DNA of 64,000 nt from an uncultured Lacinutrix sp. (GCF_947500325.1 NZ_CANMRQ010000011.1:56189-120188), one strand, 5' to 3'. Positions 8,085 to 16,803 are shown, numbered from the stretch's first letter. Notes: a model not told the origin generated them from the sequence alone. Translations and numbers: made by a program.

Positions 8085-8549
8085 TTAATTTTCAAAATTT
8101 GAAAAACTACCATCTTTATAAAAAATAACAATACGCTCAATTTCTTTTTTTGAATTTGAAACTATTTGCTTTATTTCAGAATTTTGGTTTTGAAATTTTT
8201 CAGTTTCAGTTTTTATTTCAGTTTTTGTTTTTTCATCTGGATCAATTTTAATTTCAGTTTTAGAAAATAAATCTTGATTTTGTGAAATTGGTTTTTCTAT
8301 TATTTTTTCTTCAGAAACTTTTTTAGCAGGAAAACTTCCTTTGCCATTCATTAACCAATACAATTCTACTTCAGGAAAAGAGGAGAGTACTTTGAGAACA
8401 AATTCTAAACTGGGTTTATTTCTACCAGATAAAATATGAGATATACTTGAACGTTGCACACCAATTTTTTCTGCAAAAGAAGAGGCACTTTCTCCATAAT
8501 ATTCTATGACTTTTTTGAGTCTTTTAGTAAATGCTTCGTTGTTTATCAT
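8085..8549 (-). CDS. Cro/CI-type (XRE) helix-turn-helix regulator
   Basis: A 154-residue DNA-binding protein. The XRE domain spans about residues 6-62, with the recognition region SSFAEKIGVQRSSISHILSGRNKPSLEFVLKVL. The remainder is a low-complexity Lys/Thr/Glu tail (EKTKTEIKTETEK) and a short C-terminal segment (IVIFYKDGSFSNF) that may mediate oligomerisation. It is divergent from the M14-like gene, and the region between them is packed with TGTAAAC sites, so it probably represses itself and that gene. No phage genes are nearby. Confidence 0.85.
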   Translation of the reverse strand: MINNEAFTKRLKKVIEYYGESASSFAEKIGVQRSSISHILSGRNKPSLEFVLKVLSSFPEVELYWLMNGKGSFPAKKVSEEKIIEKPISQNQDLFSKTEIKIDPDEKTKTEIKTETEKFQNQNSEIKQIVSNSKKEIERIVIFYKDGSFSNFEN

Positions 8550-8581
8550 TGTAAACAGTGATTATTGAATTTAGAACGTTA

Positions 8582-8612
8582 CAAATGTAAACATATTGTT
8601 TTTGCTATGCAA
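8582..8612 (-). promoter_or_regulatory. promoter of the XRE regulator gene
   Basis: On the minus strand a TTG (complement of 8610-8612) is followed after exactly 20 bases by TACATTTG (complement of 8582-8589), matching the Bacteroidota -33 TTG / -7 TAnnTTTG promoter pattern. The -7 box lies about 33 bases from the ATG and is embedded in GTTTACATTTG, overlapping one of the repeated operator heptamers, which suggests autorepression. Confidence 0.55.
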
Positions 8613-8807
8613 GATAAATACATTAAATATGATACAATTGTAAACTTTTACTTTACATAAACAACTATAGTTATCTGATTTATAAATTATTAAAGAGAAA
8701 ATTAAATAATTATAAAACACAAAATACTTTTAATAAACAAATCTAGATTAAAAGACTATTATTTGTAGACAGATGTAAACAACAATTGTAAACAAATGAG
8801 TTTACAA

Positions 8808-8834
8808 TTGTAAATTTATTAATGTTTACATTTG
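8808..8834 (+). promoter_or_regulatory. promoter of the M14-like gene
   Basis: TTG at 8808-8810 and TACATTTG at 8827-8834 resemble the Bacteroidota -33/-7 boxes, although the 16-base spacer is slightly short. The -7 box overlaps the operator GTTTACA (8824-8830) and lies 19 bases from the ATG, mirroring the arrangement on the regulator side. Confidence 0.45.
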
Positions 8835-8853
8835 TATCACTATTAATTTACAT

Positions 8854-9999
8854 ATGACAATTGAAGATTTAAAATCACTATATAAACAGCACTTCGAAGC
8901 TTCGCTTTTTGGGCGTTATATACATACTAAAAACATTAAACCTCTTTTAGAAAAACATACTAAGCATTTTAAAATTGAAGTGATTGGTGAGTCTGTGTTA
9001 AAAGAAAATATATACTCTATTACTTTAGGTACTGGATCCAAAAAAGTGTTAATGTGGTCTCAAATGCATGGAAACGAATCGACAACTACCAAGGCAATAT
9101 TCGACTTATTAAACTTCTTTTGCGAAGACAAAGATTACTCTAGATCAATTTTAGAGTCTATTACAATTGTTATAATACCTATTTTAAATCCAGATGGTGC
9201 TAAAGCTTATACGCGTTTAAATGCAAATAAAATTGATTTAAATCGTGATGCACAAGATTTAACTCAGCCAGAAAGTAATGTGCTGAGAGATCTGTATAAT
9301 AAAGTTCAGCCCGATTATTGCTTTAATTTACATGGGCAACGTACTATATTTAGTGCTGGTAATACAAGTAATACAGCTGCTTTGTCTTTTTTATCTCCTG
9401 CTCAAGATATTGAGTGTACTATTACAGATAATCGCAGAAAAGCAATGTCTATAATAGTTAAGATGAATACTATGTTACAAAGTGAAATACCAAATAAAGT
9501 TGGTATTTATGATGATGCTTTTAATATTAACTGTGTTGGAGATACCTTTCAAAGGTTTAATGTGCCTACTGTGCTTTTTGAAGCCGGTCATTTAGCTAAC
9601 GACTATAATAGAGAAGAGGTGAGGCGTTTAATTTTTCAATCTTACATAGTAGCTTTACAAGCAATTGTACTTAATACTATAGATGTAAATGATGATAAGT
9701 TGTATTTGTTAATACCAGAAAATGAAAAACTGTTTTACGATATAATTATTCAAGATGTAGATTTTAATGGAGAAATTCTTGATGTGGCTATACAGTATCA
9801 AGAAAAATTAATAGAAAATAAGCTGCATTTTGTGCCTAAAGTTGAAAAAATCGAAAAACTAGATGGCTTTTATGCTCATAACTATTTAAATGCCAATAAT
9901 AACAGTGTTTACAACTTAAAAAAAGAGCATTTGTTTGTAGGTAACGAAATCGATTTCGTATATATCGAAAATGTAAAATTATCATTAAATATTGGTTAA
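8854..9999 (+). CDS. M14-like zinc carboxypeptidase/deacylase
   Basis: A 381-residue enzyme of the M14 fold. Zinc ligands are seen as H72 and E75 in MHGNES and H160 in FNLHGQ, the substrate Arg is in LNRDAQ (N130-R131) and the catalytic Glu is probably E243 in LFEAGH. There is no signal peptide, so it acts in the cytoplasm. The family includes amino-acid and peptide carboxypeptidases and succinylglutamate desuccinylase-like deacylases; the exact substrate cannot be told. The C-terminal 100 residues form an accessory domain. It is divergent from an XRE repressor, with their operator sites over its promoter, and an Lrp-type regulator follows on the same strand. Confidence 0.82.
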   Translation: MTIEDLKSLYKQHFEASLFGRYIHTKNIKPLLEKHTKHFKIEVIGESVLKENIYSITLGTGSKKVLMWSQMHGNESTTTKAIFDLLNFFCEDKDYSRSILESITIVIIPILNPDGAKAYTRLNANKIDLNRDAQDLTQPESNVLRDLYNKVQPDYCFNLHGQRTIFSAGNTSNTAALSFLSPAQDIECTITDNRRKAMSIIVKMNTMLQSEIPNKVGIYDDAFNINCVGDTFQRFNVPTVLFEAGHLANDYNREEVRRLIFQSYIVALQAIVLNTIDVNDDKLYLLIPENEKLFYDIIIQDVDFNGEILDVAIQYQEKLIENKLHFVPKVEKIEKLDGFYAHNYLNANNNSVYNLKKEHLFVGNEIDFVYIENVKLSLNIG

Positions 10000-10071
10000 T
10001 CTTAGTTTTTAATGTAGATAATTCATTGTAAATGTATTATTTTTGCTTTTTATTTAATAAAACAAACGTAA

Positions 10072-10551
10072 ATGGCTAAATTTAAACTAGATGAGATTGA
10101 TCATCAAATTCTTGATATGTTGATCGATAACACAAGAGTTCCTTTTACAGACATCGCTAAAAAATTATTAATTTCTGCAGGAACTGTTCATGTAAGAGTT
10201 AAGAAAATGGAAGATGCTGGTATAATTAAGGGATCTTCATTAACATTAGATTACAAAAAACTAGGATACTCTTTTATTGCATATGTAGGAGTATTTCTTC
10301 AAAACACTTCGCAAACCAAATTTGTTTTGGAACGTATTAATGAAATACCATATGTAACTGTAGCACATGTAACTACAGGGAAATTTAATATTTTCTGTAA
10401 AATAAGGGCTAGAAACACTGAGCATGCTAAAGATGTTATCTTTATGTTAGACGATATAGAAGGTGTTTATAGAACAGAGACTATGATTTCTTTAGAAGAG
10501 AGCTTAAACGATAAGAAGCGTTTAATGCATGATATCTTTACAAAACTATAA
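10072..10551 (+). CDS. Lrp/AsnC family transcriptional regulator
   Basis: A 159-residue regulator with an N-terminal winged HTH (DEIDHQILDMLIDNTRVPFTDIA and a recognition helix around SAGTVHVRVKKMEDAGII) and a C-terminal RAM effector-binding domain (AYVGVFLQ, HVTTGKFNIFCKI). The length is normal for the family, which senses amino acids as octamers. A TATTTTTG box at 10038-10045 may be its -7 element. A strong intrinsic terminator follows. Confidence 0.92.
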   Translation: MAKFKLDEIDHQILDMLIDNTRVPFTDIAKKLLISAGTVHVRVKKMEDAGIIKGSSLTLDYKKLGYSFIAYVGVFLQNTSQTKFVLERINEIPYVTVAHVTTGKFNIFCKIRARNTEHAKDVIFMLDDIEGVYRTETMISLEESLNDKKRLMHDIFTKL

Positions 10552-10574
10552 TTTTAATTATTTTTATAAATCAG

Positions 10575-10607
10575 CCCCTTTAGTATCTATACTATAGGGG
10601 TTTTTTT
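10575..10607 (+). terminator. intrinsic terminator after the Lrp-type gene
   Basis: An 11-bp stem (10575-10585 with 10590-10600, CCCCT pairing with AGGGG at its base, one mismatch) is followed by seven Ts. Confidence 0.85.
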
Positions 10608-10635
10608 ATTACATTTATTTGAAAAAATACAGGCT

Positions 10636-11151
10636 ATGACTATTAAAGATTTAAGTACTACAGAATATTTACCATATTTTCAAAATTATATTAATCAAGT
10701 TGGGAATATTGAGTTGATTGAGGGTTTAGAAAATGGCTTACATGAAATAAAGACATTTTATCAATCTATTCCAAAAGATAAGTTAGAATATAGGTATGCT
10801 GAAGGTAAATGGACTATTAAAGAAGTTATAGTTCATTTATTAGATACAGAACGTATATTTTGTTATCGCGCTTTAAGGTTTTCAAGAAAGGATAAAACGC
10901 CTGTTTCAGGATTTGAGCAAGATGACTATGTTGCAAATAGTGAGTCTAATGCTAGATCCATCGAGGACTTAATAGAAGAATTTGTAGTGTTAAGACAGTC
11001 TACAATATGCATGTTTAAAAGCTTTGCTAGGAAGACACTGTTAAATAAAGGTATTGCAGGTTCTGGTGAAGTGTCTGTTCGTGCTTTAGGGTTTTTAATT
11101 ATTGGGCACGAAAAACATCACTGCAGAATAATAGAAGAAAGATATTTATAA
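10636..11151 (+). CDS. DinB family protein
   Basis: A 171-residue four-helix-bundle protein of the DinB/YfiT type. The metal-binding His residues are visible as H67 in VIVHLLDTER and H158/H162 in IGHEKHH, with the conserved GKWT segment at 57-60. Family members bind a divalent metal and include thiol-dependent transferases; the substrate here is unknown. Its stop codon abuts the convergent gene at 11152 with no gap. Confidence 0.85.
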   Translation: MTIKDLSTTEYLPYFQNYINQVGNIELIEGLENGLHEIKTFYQSIPKDKLEYRYAEGKWTIKEVIVHLLDTERIFCYRALRFSRKDKTPVSGFEQDDYVANSESNARSIEDLIEEFVVLRQSTICMFKSFARKTLLNKGIAGSGEVSVRALGFLIIGHEKHHCRIIEERYL

Positions 11152-11439
11152 TTAGTCTTCTTCTTTTAGTAAAGATTCGTCAACAATAATGTGACCATTA
11201 TCGTTAAGTTCTAAAACGTCATCTTTATTAAAATTAGCCATAGTGTAATGTAATTTACTATTTACTTTAACTAAGTAGATTGTGTTTTCTGTTTTAACTT
11301 CTACGGCTTCAATAGTTTCGTTTTTATGGTTGTCAAAAACAATAATGTCTTTATCACCATAACCATCTGGGAATCTTTGTGTAAGTAAATTTAACACGTT
11401 AGGCGTTAGCTTCTTATAATCAACAATTACTCTTTTCAT
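11152..11439 (-). CDS. small conserved hypothetical protein
   Basis: A 95-residue soluble protein (KRVIVDYKKLTPNVLNLLTQ, then FPDGYGDKDIIVFDN) with an acidic C-terminus (DESLLKEED). No catalytic motif or export signal is visible. It resembles a small beta-rich domain that I associate with flavobacterial genomes but cannot name. Its stop is directly adjacent to the stop of the convergent DinB gene. Confidence 0.7.
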   Translation of the reverse strand: MKRVIVDYKKLTPNVLNLLTQRFPDGYGDKDIIVFDNHKNETIEAVEVKTENTIYLVKVNSKLHYTMANFNKDDVLELNDNGHIIVDESLLKEED

Positions 11440-11524
11440 AACTAGAAATTTTATGTTAATAGATAAGTTTAGATTAGATAGTAAGCGTCCTTATAAAATT
11501 ACAATTTTTTTTAATTAAAATGAA

Positions 11525-12592
11525 TTAACTGCTATAAAAATTGAAGGCTTTAATAATTAATTCATTGTCAACTATACAGTCAACTTTAGGATTGCCTATA
11601 GATTTTAATAGGACAAAATTAATATTTCCGTGTTCGTTTTTTTTGTCATACTTAAGAAGTTCAATAATAGGAGGTAAATCTTCGTTAGAAAATTCAATAT
11701 GACCATATAATTCTTTAAGATTGTTTTTAATGCTTTTGTTTTTTTCTTCAGAAAAACCAAGTGTTTCAACAGAAAGGTAGTTGGCTAATACCATTCCAAT
11801 AGCAATAGCTTCTCCATGAAGTAGTCTTTCTTTGCCTTCTGTTTCCATAAAGTAAGATTCAATAGCGTGACCTAACGTATGTCCATAATTTAGGGTTTTC
11901 CTTAAATTCTGTTCTTTAGGGTCTTTGTCTACAATATTCTTTTTTATAGTAATAGATTCATGAATTAGTCCACCTAATTCTTCAAGGTTTAAATTTCTAA
12001 TATTTAAGCAACGATTAAAATAATCTTCAGAATAAATCAAACCGTGTTTTAGCATTTCGGCTAGTCCAGATCTAATTTCTAATGGAGGAAGTGTTTCAAG
12101 AAAGTTGATATCCACTACAATTAATTCAGGCGTGTTTATAACTCCAATTTGATTTTTTAAAGTCCCTAAGTCTATACCGGTTTTTCCGCCAATAGAAGCA
12201 TCTACCATTGCTAAAAGTGATGTAGGAATATTAATAAAATCTATACCACGTTTAAAAGTAGAGGCTATAAAGCCACCTAAATCAGTTATTACGCCACCGC
12301 CAATATTAATAATTAGACTTTTTCTGTCTGCGCCATATTCGGATAATGCTTCCCAAAGGCCTAAGCATATATCTAAGTTTTTTTGTTCTTCTCCAGGTTC
12401 TATTTCAAGAATGTCATATTCAATATCTGCACTTAAATTTGCTAGAACATGTGGTACGCAATCTATATTGGTGTTTTCGTCTGCAAGGATAAAGATTTTA
12501 GAATAGTTAGATTTTTTTATATGCTTATTTAAAGCTTCGTAACCAGCGTTATTAAAATCTATAGTATAATCTTGGGTTGTAATTGAGGTCAT
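11525..12592 (-). CDS. aroB: 3-dehydroquinate synthase
   Basis: This enzyme catalyses the second step of the shikimate pathway, converting DAHP to 3-dehydroquinate with NAD and a divalent metal. Its 355 residues are the usual length. The NAD/phosphate-binding GGGVITDLGGF is at 98-108 and DASIGGKTG at 131-139, and the metal-binding His motif LNYGHTLGHAIE follows around 234-245. It is divergent from the proline dehydrogenase gene, and no other aro gene is nearby. Confidence 0.96.
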   Translation of the reverse strand: MTSITTQDYTIDFNNAGYEALNKHIKKSNYSKIFILADENTNIDCVPHVLANLSADIEYDILEIEPGEEQKNLDICLGLWEALSEYGADRKSLIINIGGGVITDLGGFIASTFKRGIDFINIPTSLLAMVDASIGGKTGIDLGTLKNQIGVINTPELIVVDINFLETLPPLEIRSGLAEMLKHGLIYSEDYFNRCLNIRNLNLEELGGLIHESITIKKNIVDKDPKEQNLRKTLNYGHTLGHAIESYFMETEGKERLLHGEAIAIGMVLANYLSVETLGFSEEKNKSIKNNLKELYGHIEFSNEDLPPIIELLKYDKKNEHGNINFVLLKSIGNPKVDCIVDNELIIKAFNFYSS

Positions 12593-12686
12593 TAATAGTG
12601 TATTATATGTGATGTAAAAATAAGGAGTTTTTAAAGAATTTAGACTTTGTTCATTTATATTTGTGCAAATATTATTTTGTATTTAA

Positions 12687-13859
12687 ATGATTTCAGAAAA
12701 CACATTCGATAACACCCAAGTTGCATTTGCTTTGAAAAGTGATTCAGAGCTAGAACGTGCTTATTTTTTATTTAAAATGATTTCAAAAGAACCTTTGGTT
12801 CGTATTGGTACCGCTGCAACAAATTTTGCTTTAAAAGCGAATTTACCAATAGAAGGCTTAATACGAGCTACTGTTTTTGATCATTTTTGTGGAGGAGTAA
12901 CAGAAGTAGATTGTATTCCGGCTATAGATAAAATGTATAGTAAAGGTGTGAGTTCTGTTTTAGATTATTCGGTAGAAGGAAAAGAAACAGAAGCTTTTTT
13001 TGATGATGCAACACAAAAAATATTGGATATTATTCATTTTGCTGATGAAAAAGAAGCAATTCCTATTGTGGTATTTAAACCAACTGGATTTGGAAGGTTT
13101 GCATTGTTTCAAAAGATAGGAGAGAAGCAGGAGCTAGCAAGTGAAGAGCAAGAAGAATGGAGTAGAATTGTAAATCGCTTTGATCAAGTATGTAAACTAG
13201 CTAAAGAAAAAAAGGTGGAAGTATTGATTGATGGCGAGGAAAGCTGGATGCAAGATGCAGCAGATAAGTTGGTTGAGCAAATGATGGAGCGTTATAATAA
13301 GGACGCTATAGTTGTTTATAATACTTTGCAAACTTATCGCTGGGATCGATTAGAATTTTTAAAAGCGTCACATAATAGAGCTGAAGAAAAAGGATTTAAA
13401 ATGGGGTTTAAAATTGTTCGAGGCGCTTATATGGAAAAAGAGAGAACAAGAGCTAGTGAAAAAGGGTATAAGTCTCCAATTTGTGAAACCAAACAAGATA
13501 CTGATGATAATTTTAATGCTTGCTTAGAGTATATTTTGAATAATCTGAATACTATTTCAATTTTTGTTGGTACTCATAATGAAGAAAGTACTTTTCTTGC
13601 TATGCAATTAATGAAAACTTTAAATATAGAATCAGCAGATGAGCGTGTTTGGTTTGGACAATTATATGGGATGAGTGATCATATTAGTTATAATTTATCC
13701 GATTTAGGGTATAATGTTGCTAAATACTTACCGTTTGGTCCAGTTAAAGATGTGATGCCTTATCTTATTCGTCGTGCAGAAGAAAATACTAGTGTGGCAG
13801 GACAAACAGGAAGAGAATTAGCGTTAATTAAAAAAGAACGTAAGCGCAGAAAGGCTTAA
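12687..13859 (+). CDS. putA: proline dehydrogenase (monofunctional)
   Basis: An FAD enzyme oxidising proline to pyrroline-5-carboxylate and passing electrons to quinones. The 390-residue length shows it lacks the P5C dehydrogenase half of bifunctional PutA. The active-site RGAYMEKER is at 245-253, with VLDYSVEGKE at 91-100 and the C-terminal YLIRRAEENTS that grips the substrate. A TATATTTG box at 12656-12663 is a likely -7 element. Its 3' end overlaps the convergent gene by four bases. Confidence 0.94.
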   Translation: MISENTFDNTQVAFALKSDSELERAYFLFKMISKEPLVRIGTAATNFALKANLPIEGLIRATVFDHFCGGVTEVDCIPAIDKMYSKGVSSVLDYSVEGKETEAFFDDATQKILDIIHFADEKEAIPIVVFKPTGFGRFALFQKIGEKQELASEEQEEWSRIVNRFDQVCKLAKEKKVEVLIDGEESWMQDAADKLVEQMMERYNKDAIVVYNTLQTYRWDRLEFLKASHNRAEEKGFKMGFKIVRGAYMEKERTRASEKGYKSPICETKQDTDDNFNACLEYILNNLNTISIFVGTHNEESTFLAMQLMKTLNIESADERVWFGQLYGMSDHISYNLSDLGYNVAKYLPFGPVKDVMPYLIRRAEENTSVAGQTGRELALIKKERKRRKA

Positions 13860-14230
13860 TCTAAAAATTCAATAGATTTTAAAGTTGCAGTTTTTTCACA
13901 GTTTTCGACAGTGATTGCTGCTTCTTTTTTGTTTATTTCTCCCTCAATTTGGTAAATGCCACATGGTTTCTTTCTACTTTCGCTTTTAGAAAAGTTAATG
14001 TCACCTTTGTATAGAATATAATTTATATCTGTAGTGTCTATGTTTTTTGATGTAATAAACTCTGTAGCACTACTTGAATAAACAATTTCTTTAGAGTTTA
14101 TATTTTTTAAAACTCTAGCGTCTGGTCCATAATCACAAGATACTTTTTTTCCATTTAAAAAAAATGCTAATAGCACTAAACCAATGGCAAATCCGCCAAA
14201 ATAATAACCAAATCGTTTAAGTAAATTCAT
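13856..14230 (-). CDS. membrane-anchored hypothetical protein
   Basis: A 124-residue protein with one N-terminal membrane helix (FGYYFGGFAIGLVLLAFFL) and a soluble, presumably periplasmic, part containing three Cys residues (SCDYGPDAR, KKPCGIY and ENCEKTA). No known domain. It is convergent with, and overlaps by four bases, the proline dehydrogenase gene. Confidence 0.65.
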   Translation of the reverse strand: MNLLKRFGYYFGGFAIGLVLLAFFLNGKKVSCDYGPDARVLKNINSKEIVYSSSATEFITSKNIDTTDINYILYKGDINFSKSESRKKPCGIYQIEGEINKKEAAITVENCEKTATLKSIEFLD

Positions 14231-14322
14231 TGAAAAAAACTTTACTATTCTAATTTATAATAGCTGCAAAATTCGTTATTTATTCTCACTTAGAGTAGTG
14301 TTTATTAAATAAAATAAAAGAA

Positions 14323-15522
14323 TTAAAATATTAGAAGATTAGCATCACTATATTTTAGGTCAAACCATTCGCCAACAGCTCTATTTGTTAAAATACCATG
14401 GTAAAAATATAGGCCATTTTTAAGTCCACGATCTACTCTTAAAGAATGTTCTAAACCACCATCTTCGGCAATCTTAAGTAAATATGGTGTAAAGATATTA
14501 CTAATTGCAGCAGAAGCTGTACGAGAATAACGTGCAGGAATATTTGGTACACAATAGTGTGTAACACCATGCTTTTTAAATGTAGGTTGTTTGTGTGTAG
14601 TGACTTCACTAGTTTCAAAGCAGCCACCCATGTCTATACTAACGTCAATAATAACCGAACCTTTTTTCATTTGTTCAACCATATCCTCGTTAACTATAAT
14701 TGGTGCACGATCTTTTCCACGAACTGCACCAATAACAACATCACATCGTCTCAATGCTTTTTTTAAATATTTAGGTTGTAGAGTGGAGGTGTATAGAGTG
14801 CGCCCTAAATTGGTTTGTATACAACGTAATTTTGTGATAGAGTTGTCAAACACTTTAACGTTTGCACCTAAACCAATAGCGCTTCTTGCTGCAAATTCGC
14901 CAACAGTTCCTGCTCCTAAAATAACAACTTCAACTGGTGGTACACCACTAATGTTTCCAAACATTAAACCATTTCCTTTATTAGAATTACTTAATAATTC
15001 GGCAGCAATTAAAACGGAAGCCGTACCTGCAATCTCGCTTAAAGCACGAACAGCAGGATAAGCACCATCATCATCTCTAATAAACTCAAAAGCTAGTGCT
15101 GTTATGCGTTTCGAAGCTAGAGTTTCAAAATACTTTTTGTTCTGAGTTTTTAATTGTAATGCCGAAATTAATATCGTTTGCGGGTTTATTAGTTTTAATT
15201 CTTCGATAGTTGGTGGTTCAACTTTTAATATCATAGGGCATCCATAGACCTTAGCTACATCATTAGTGATTTCAGCTCCATTTTCACTATAATCTCTATC
15301 ACTAAACTTTGAACCTTCACCAGCGCCAGATTCTATTAGTACACGATGGCCGTTATTAACAATTGCTGAAACAGCATCTGGAGTTAGGCATACTCGTTTT
15401 TCTTGAAATGAGGTTTCTTTTGGAATACCTATAAATAAAGAGCTTTTGTGTTTTAAAATTTCTAAAGTTTCCTCCTGTGGTAATAATTGTGCTTTAGAAA
15501 ATGGGGTAATGGATTTTGCCAT
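14323..15522 (-). CDS. ald: alanine dehydrogenase
   Basis: An NAD-dependent enzyme that reversibly deaminates alanine to pyruvate and ammonia, from the AlaDH/PNT family. Its 399 residues include the N-terminal substrate domain (GIPKETSFQEKRVCLTPD at 32-49), the Rossmann loop GAGTVGEFA (203-211) and the later IIDVSIDMGGC. The C-terminus differs from short Bacillus-type enzymes, as is usual in this phylum. A transhydrogenase alpha subunit is the main alternative, but no beta subunit is nearby. Confidence 0.9.
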   Translation of the reverse strand: MAKSITPFSKAQLLPQEETLEILKHKSSLFIGIPKETSFQEKRVCLTPDAVSAIVNNGHRVLIESGAGEGSKFSDRDYSENGAEITNDVAKVYGCPMILKVEPPTIEELKLINPQTILISALQLKTQNKKYFETLASKRITALAFEFIRDDDGAYPAVRALSEIAGTASVLIAAELLSNSNKGNGLMFGNISGVPPVEVVILGAGTVGEFAARSAIGLGANVKVFDNSITKLRCIQTNLGRTLYTSTLQPKYLKKALRRCDVVIGAVRGKDRAPIIVNEDMVEQMKKGSVIIDVSIDMGGCFETSEVTTHKQPTFKKHGVTHYCVPNIPARYSRTASAAISNIFTPYLLKIAEDGGLEHSLRVDRGLKNGLYFYHGILTNRAVGEWFDLKYSDANLLIF

Positions 15523-15587
15523 TGTTTATTATTCGAGTTTTATAAGGAATTAAATTACGAATAAAATATTGAAATGTAGAATTATCC

Positions 15588-16130
15588 TTAAAAATACTGT
15601 TTGATTTTTTCCCAAATAGTTCTAGGCTTAAAAGTTAGCTCATCTTCTAATTCTTGAGTTGTTTTGTTTACAGTGTTTAGTTTGTAGAAAATTCTAGCCC
15701 GTACTAGGTATATTGATGGTATAATTATTATCATTACAGGTAGTAAGTCTAAGAAATTTACTTCGTCAAAAAAAACTAAATCATCATTAATAGCATTTAT
15801 CGCTTGATAAATATAAAGGGTAATAGGTACTATTATTGCATGATGCCACCAATGTCGGCAAGTAAAAAACCAAATAATTAGTAATATTAAAGGTATTAAC
15901 TTACCAGATAGCACCCAAAAAGCAACATTTGCATCTTCATAATATGCGCTATTATATGTAAATAAAAAAGTGTCCCAAATTTTAGTTTTTGGAACACTTT
16001 TATAAATTTGAAATAGCAAAGGTGTTAAGGCAATAATAGTTGCGATAATTGACCCTTTGATAAAATTGTTTTTATCCGTGTGTTGGAACTTTGATTTTTC
16101 TTTTGTCAACTCCTGTTTCTTTTTGGTCAT
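15588..16130 (-). CDS. multi-pass membrane protein of unknown function
   Basis: A 180-residue protein with a charged N-terminus (MTKKKQELTKEKSKF) and about four membrane segments (IIATIIALTPLLFQIY, LIPLILLIIWFFTC, IIVPITLYIYQAI and LLPVMIIIIPSIYLV). The C-terminus is cytoplasmic by charge. It overlaps the 3' part of a small exported-peptide gene in another frame (16072-16215), which ends 59 bases inside it. No family was recognised. Confidence 0.65.
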   Translation of the reverse strand: MTKKKQELTKEKSKFQHTDKNNFIKGSIIATIIALTPLLFQIYKSVPKTKIWDTFLFTYNSAYYEDANVAFWVLSGKLIPLILLIIWFFTCRHWWHHAIIVPITLYIYQAINAINDDLVFFDEVNFLDLLPVMIIIIPSIYLVRARIFYKLNTVNKTTQELEDELTFKPRTIWEKIKQYF

Positions 16131-16215
16131 TTAAGTCAATAATGTTAGTTGCGTTTGCAGTGAATAAAACACCACCGAAAATAGCCAAAGCTATTACATA
16201 CTTTTTAGTTCTCAT
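16072..16215 (-). CDS. 47-residue exported peptide overlapping the next gene
   Basis: ATG at 16213-16215 opens a frame of 47 codons ending at TAA 16072-16074. The N-terminus MRTKKYVIALAIFGGVLFTA is a good Sec signal peptide, leaving a short hydrophilic tail (NATNIIDLNDQKETG, then KRKIKVPTHG). It overlaps the start of the membrane protein gene at 16130 by 59 bases, which suggests translational coupling. No homologue is recalled; the signal peptide makes it more credible than a random ORF. Confidence 0.5.
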   Translation of the reverse strand: MRTKKYVIALAIFGGVLFTANATNIIDLNDQKETGVDKRKIKVPTHG

Positions 16216-16322
16216 AATGTTAGGGATTTAAATTAATTAATAGTCCTAATTTATATAAATCACTAAGCAATATTGCTTGTATATGTTAAAAATATGTTAA
16301 AAAAACATTTTTGTTTAAATTT

Positions 16323-16344
16323 CATTACGGCTAAAACCGTAATG
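16323..16344 (-). terminator. hairpin downstream of tsaE
   Basis: Perfect 8-bp arms CATTACGG (16323-16330) and CCGTAATG (16337-16344) enclose CTAAAA. On the minus strand it lies about 45 bases past the tsaE stop and is followed by an A/T-rich run, so it may end the tsaE transcript. The T-run is not immediate, so this is tentative. Confidence 0.45.
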
Positions 16345-16389
16345 TTTCAAAAATACAATTTTTAATGATAAGAAAAAATACCGTAAGCC

Positions 16390-16803
16390 TTAACATATGT
16401 TAAGAAACGAGAGCTTTCTGTCTTCAATATTTGGAGAGGTAATTTCTATTATATTGTAATTTTTATTTAATAAAGGAGTAATTATTTCCGGCCATTCAAT
16501 TAATAAAATGGCGTTTTTATTTAAATAATCTTCAATTCCAAAGTCATATAATTCTTCTTCATTCTCAATTCTATATAAGTCGAAATGATAAATGGAATTT
16601 GCTTCTGTTTTATATTCATTTACTAGTGAGAATGTTGGGCTGCTAACCCTATCTTTAGAACCTAATGCTTTTACTATTGCTTTAATTAGAGTAGTTTTTC
16701 CCATTCCCATGTCTGCATGAAATAGAAAAATGTTAGATGTAGCTATATCAATTATTTGCTTTGCTACAGTTTCTATATCTTTTAAAGTGTAGATTCTTTC
16801 CAA
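16390..16803 (-). CDS. tsaE: tRNA threonylcarbamoyladenosine biosynthesis protein TsaE
   Basis: The ATPase that assists the TsaB-TsaD complex in making t6A at tRNA position 37. Its 137 residues carry the Walker A ADMGMGKTT (around 30-38), SSPTFSLVNEY (switch-like region) and HFDLYRI, with LLIEWPE near the C-terminus, all hallmarks of the family. It lies upstream of porX on the same strand order reversed, that is, downstream in transcription, an arrangement I recall as common in flavobacteria. Confidence 0.93.
   Translation of the reverse strand: MERIYTLKDIETVAKQIIDIATSNIFLFHADMGMGKTTLIKAIVKALGSKDRVSSPTFSLVNEYKTEANSIYHFDLYRIENEEELYDFGIEDYLNKNAILLIEWPEIITPLLNKNYNIIEITSPNIEDRKLSFLNIC

Larger units (their letters stand above)
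8550..8853. promoter_or_regulatory. divergent regulatory region with about eight TGTAAAC sites
   Basis: This 304-base region between the divergent regulator and M14-like genes holds TGTAAAC at 8550-8556, 8586-8592, 8639-8645, 8774-8780 and 8787-8793. It also holds GTTTACA at 8800-8806 and 8824-8830, and TGTAAA at 8809-8814. Two of these form the palindrome GTTTACAATTGTAAAT (8800-8815). Sites flank or overlap both -7 boxes. I infer cooperative binding by the XRE protein; the binding itself is not shown by sequence. Confidence 0.65.

Noticed and set aside
8224..8300. Lys/Thr/Glu repeat (EKTKTEIKTETEK) in the XRE regulator as a coding tandem repeat
   Set aside because: Short low-complexity linker without regular unit; no evidence of function.
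8085..9999. Prophage or mobile-island reading of the XRE/M14 region
   Set aside because: No integrase, structural phage gene or attachment repeat is visible; the neighbouring genes are ordinary chromosomal ones.
14591..15061. Long open frame on the plus strand opposite alanine dehydrogenase
   Set aside because: It is antisense to a clearly conserved gene and has no recognisable motif; AT-biased codon use creates such shadow frames.
16389..16404. Palindrome CTTAACATATGTTAAG at the tsaE stop
   Set aside because: Inside and next to the coding end in very AT-rich DNA; no partner site or other support, so it may be chance.
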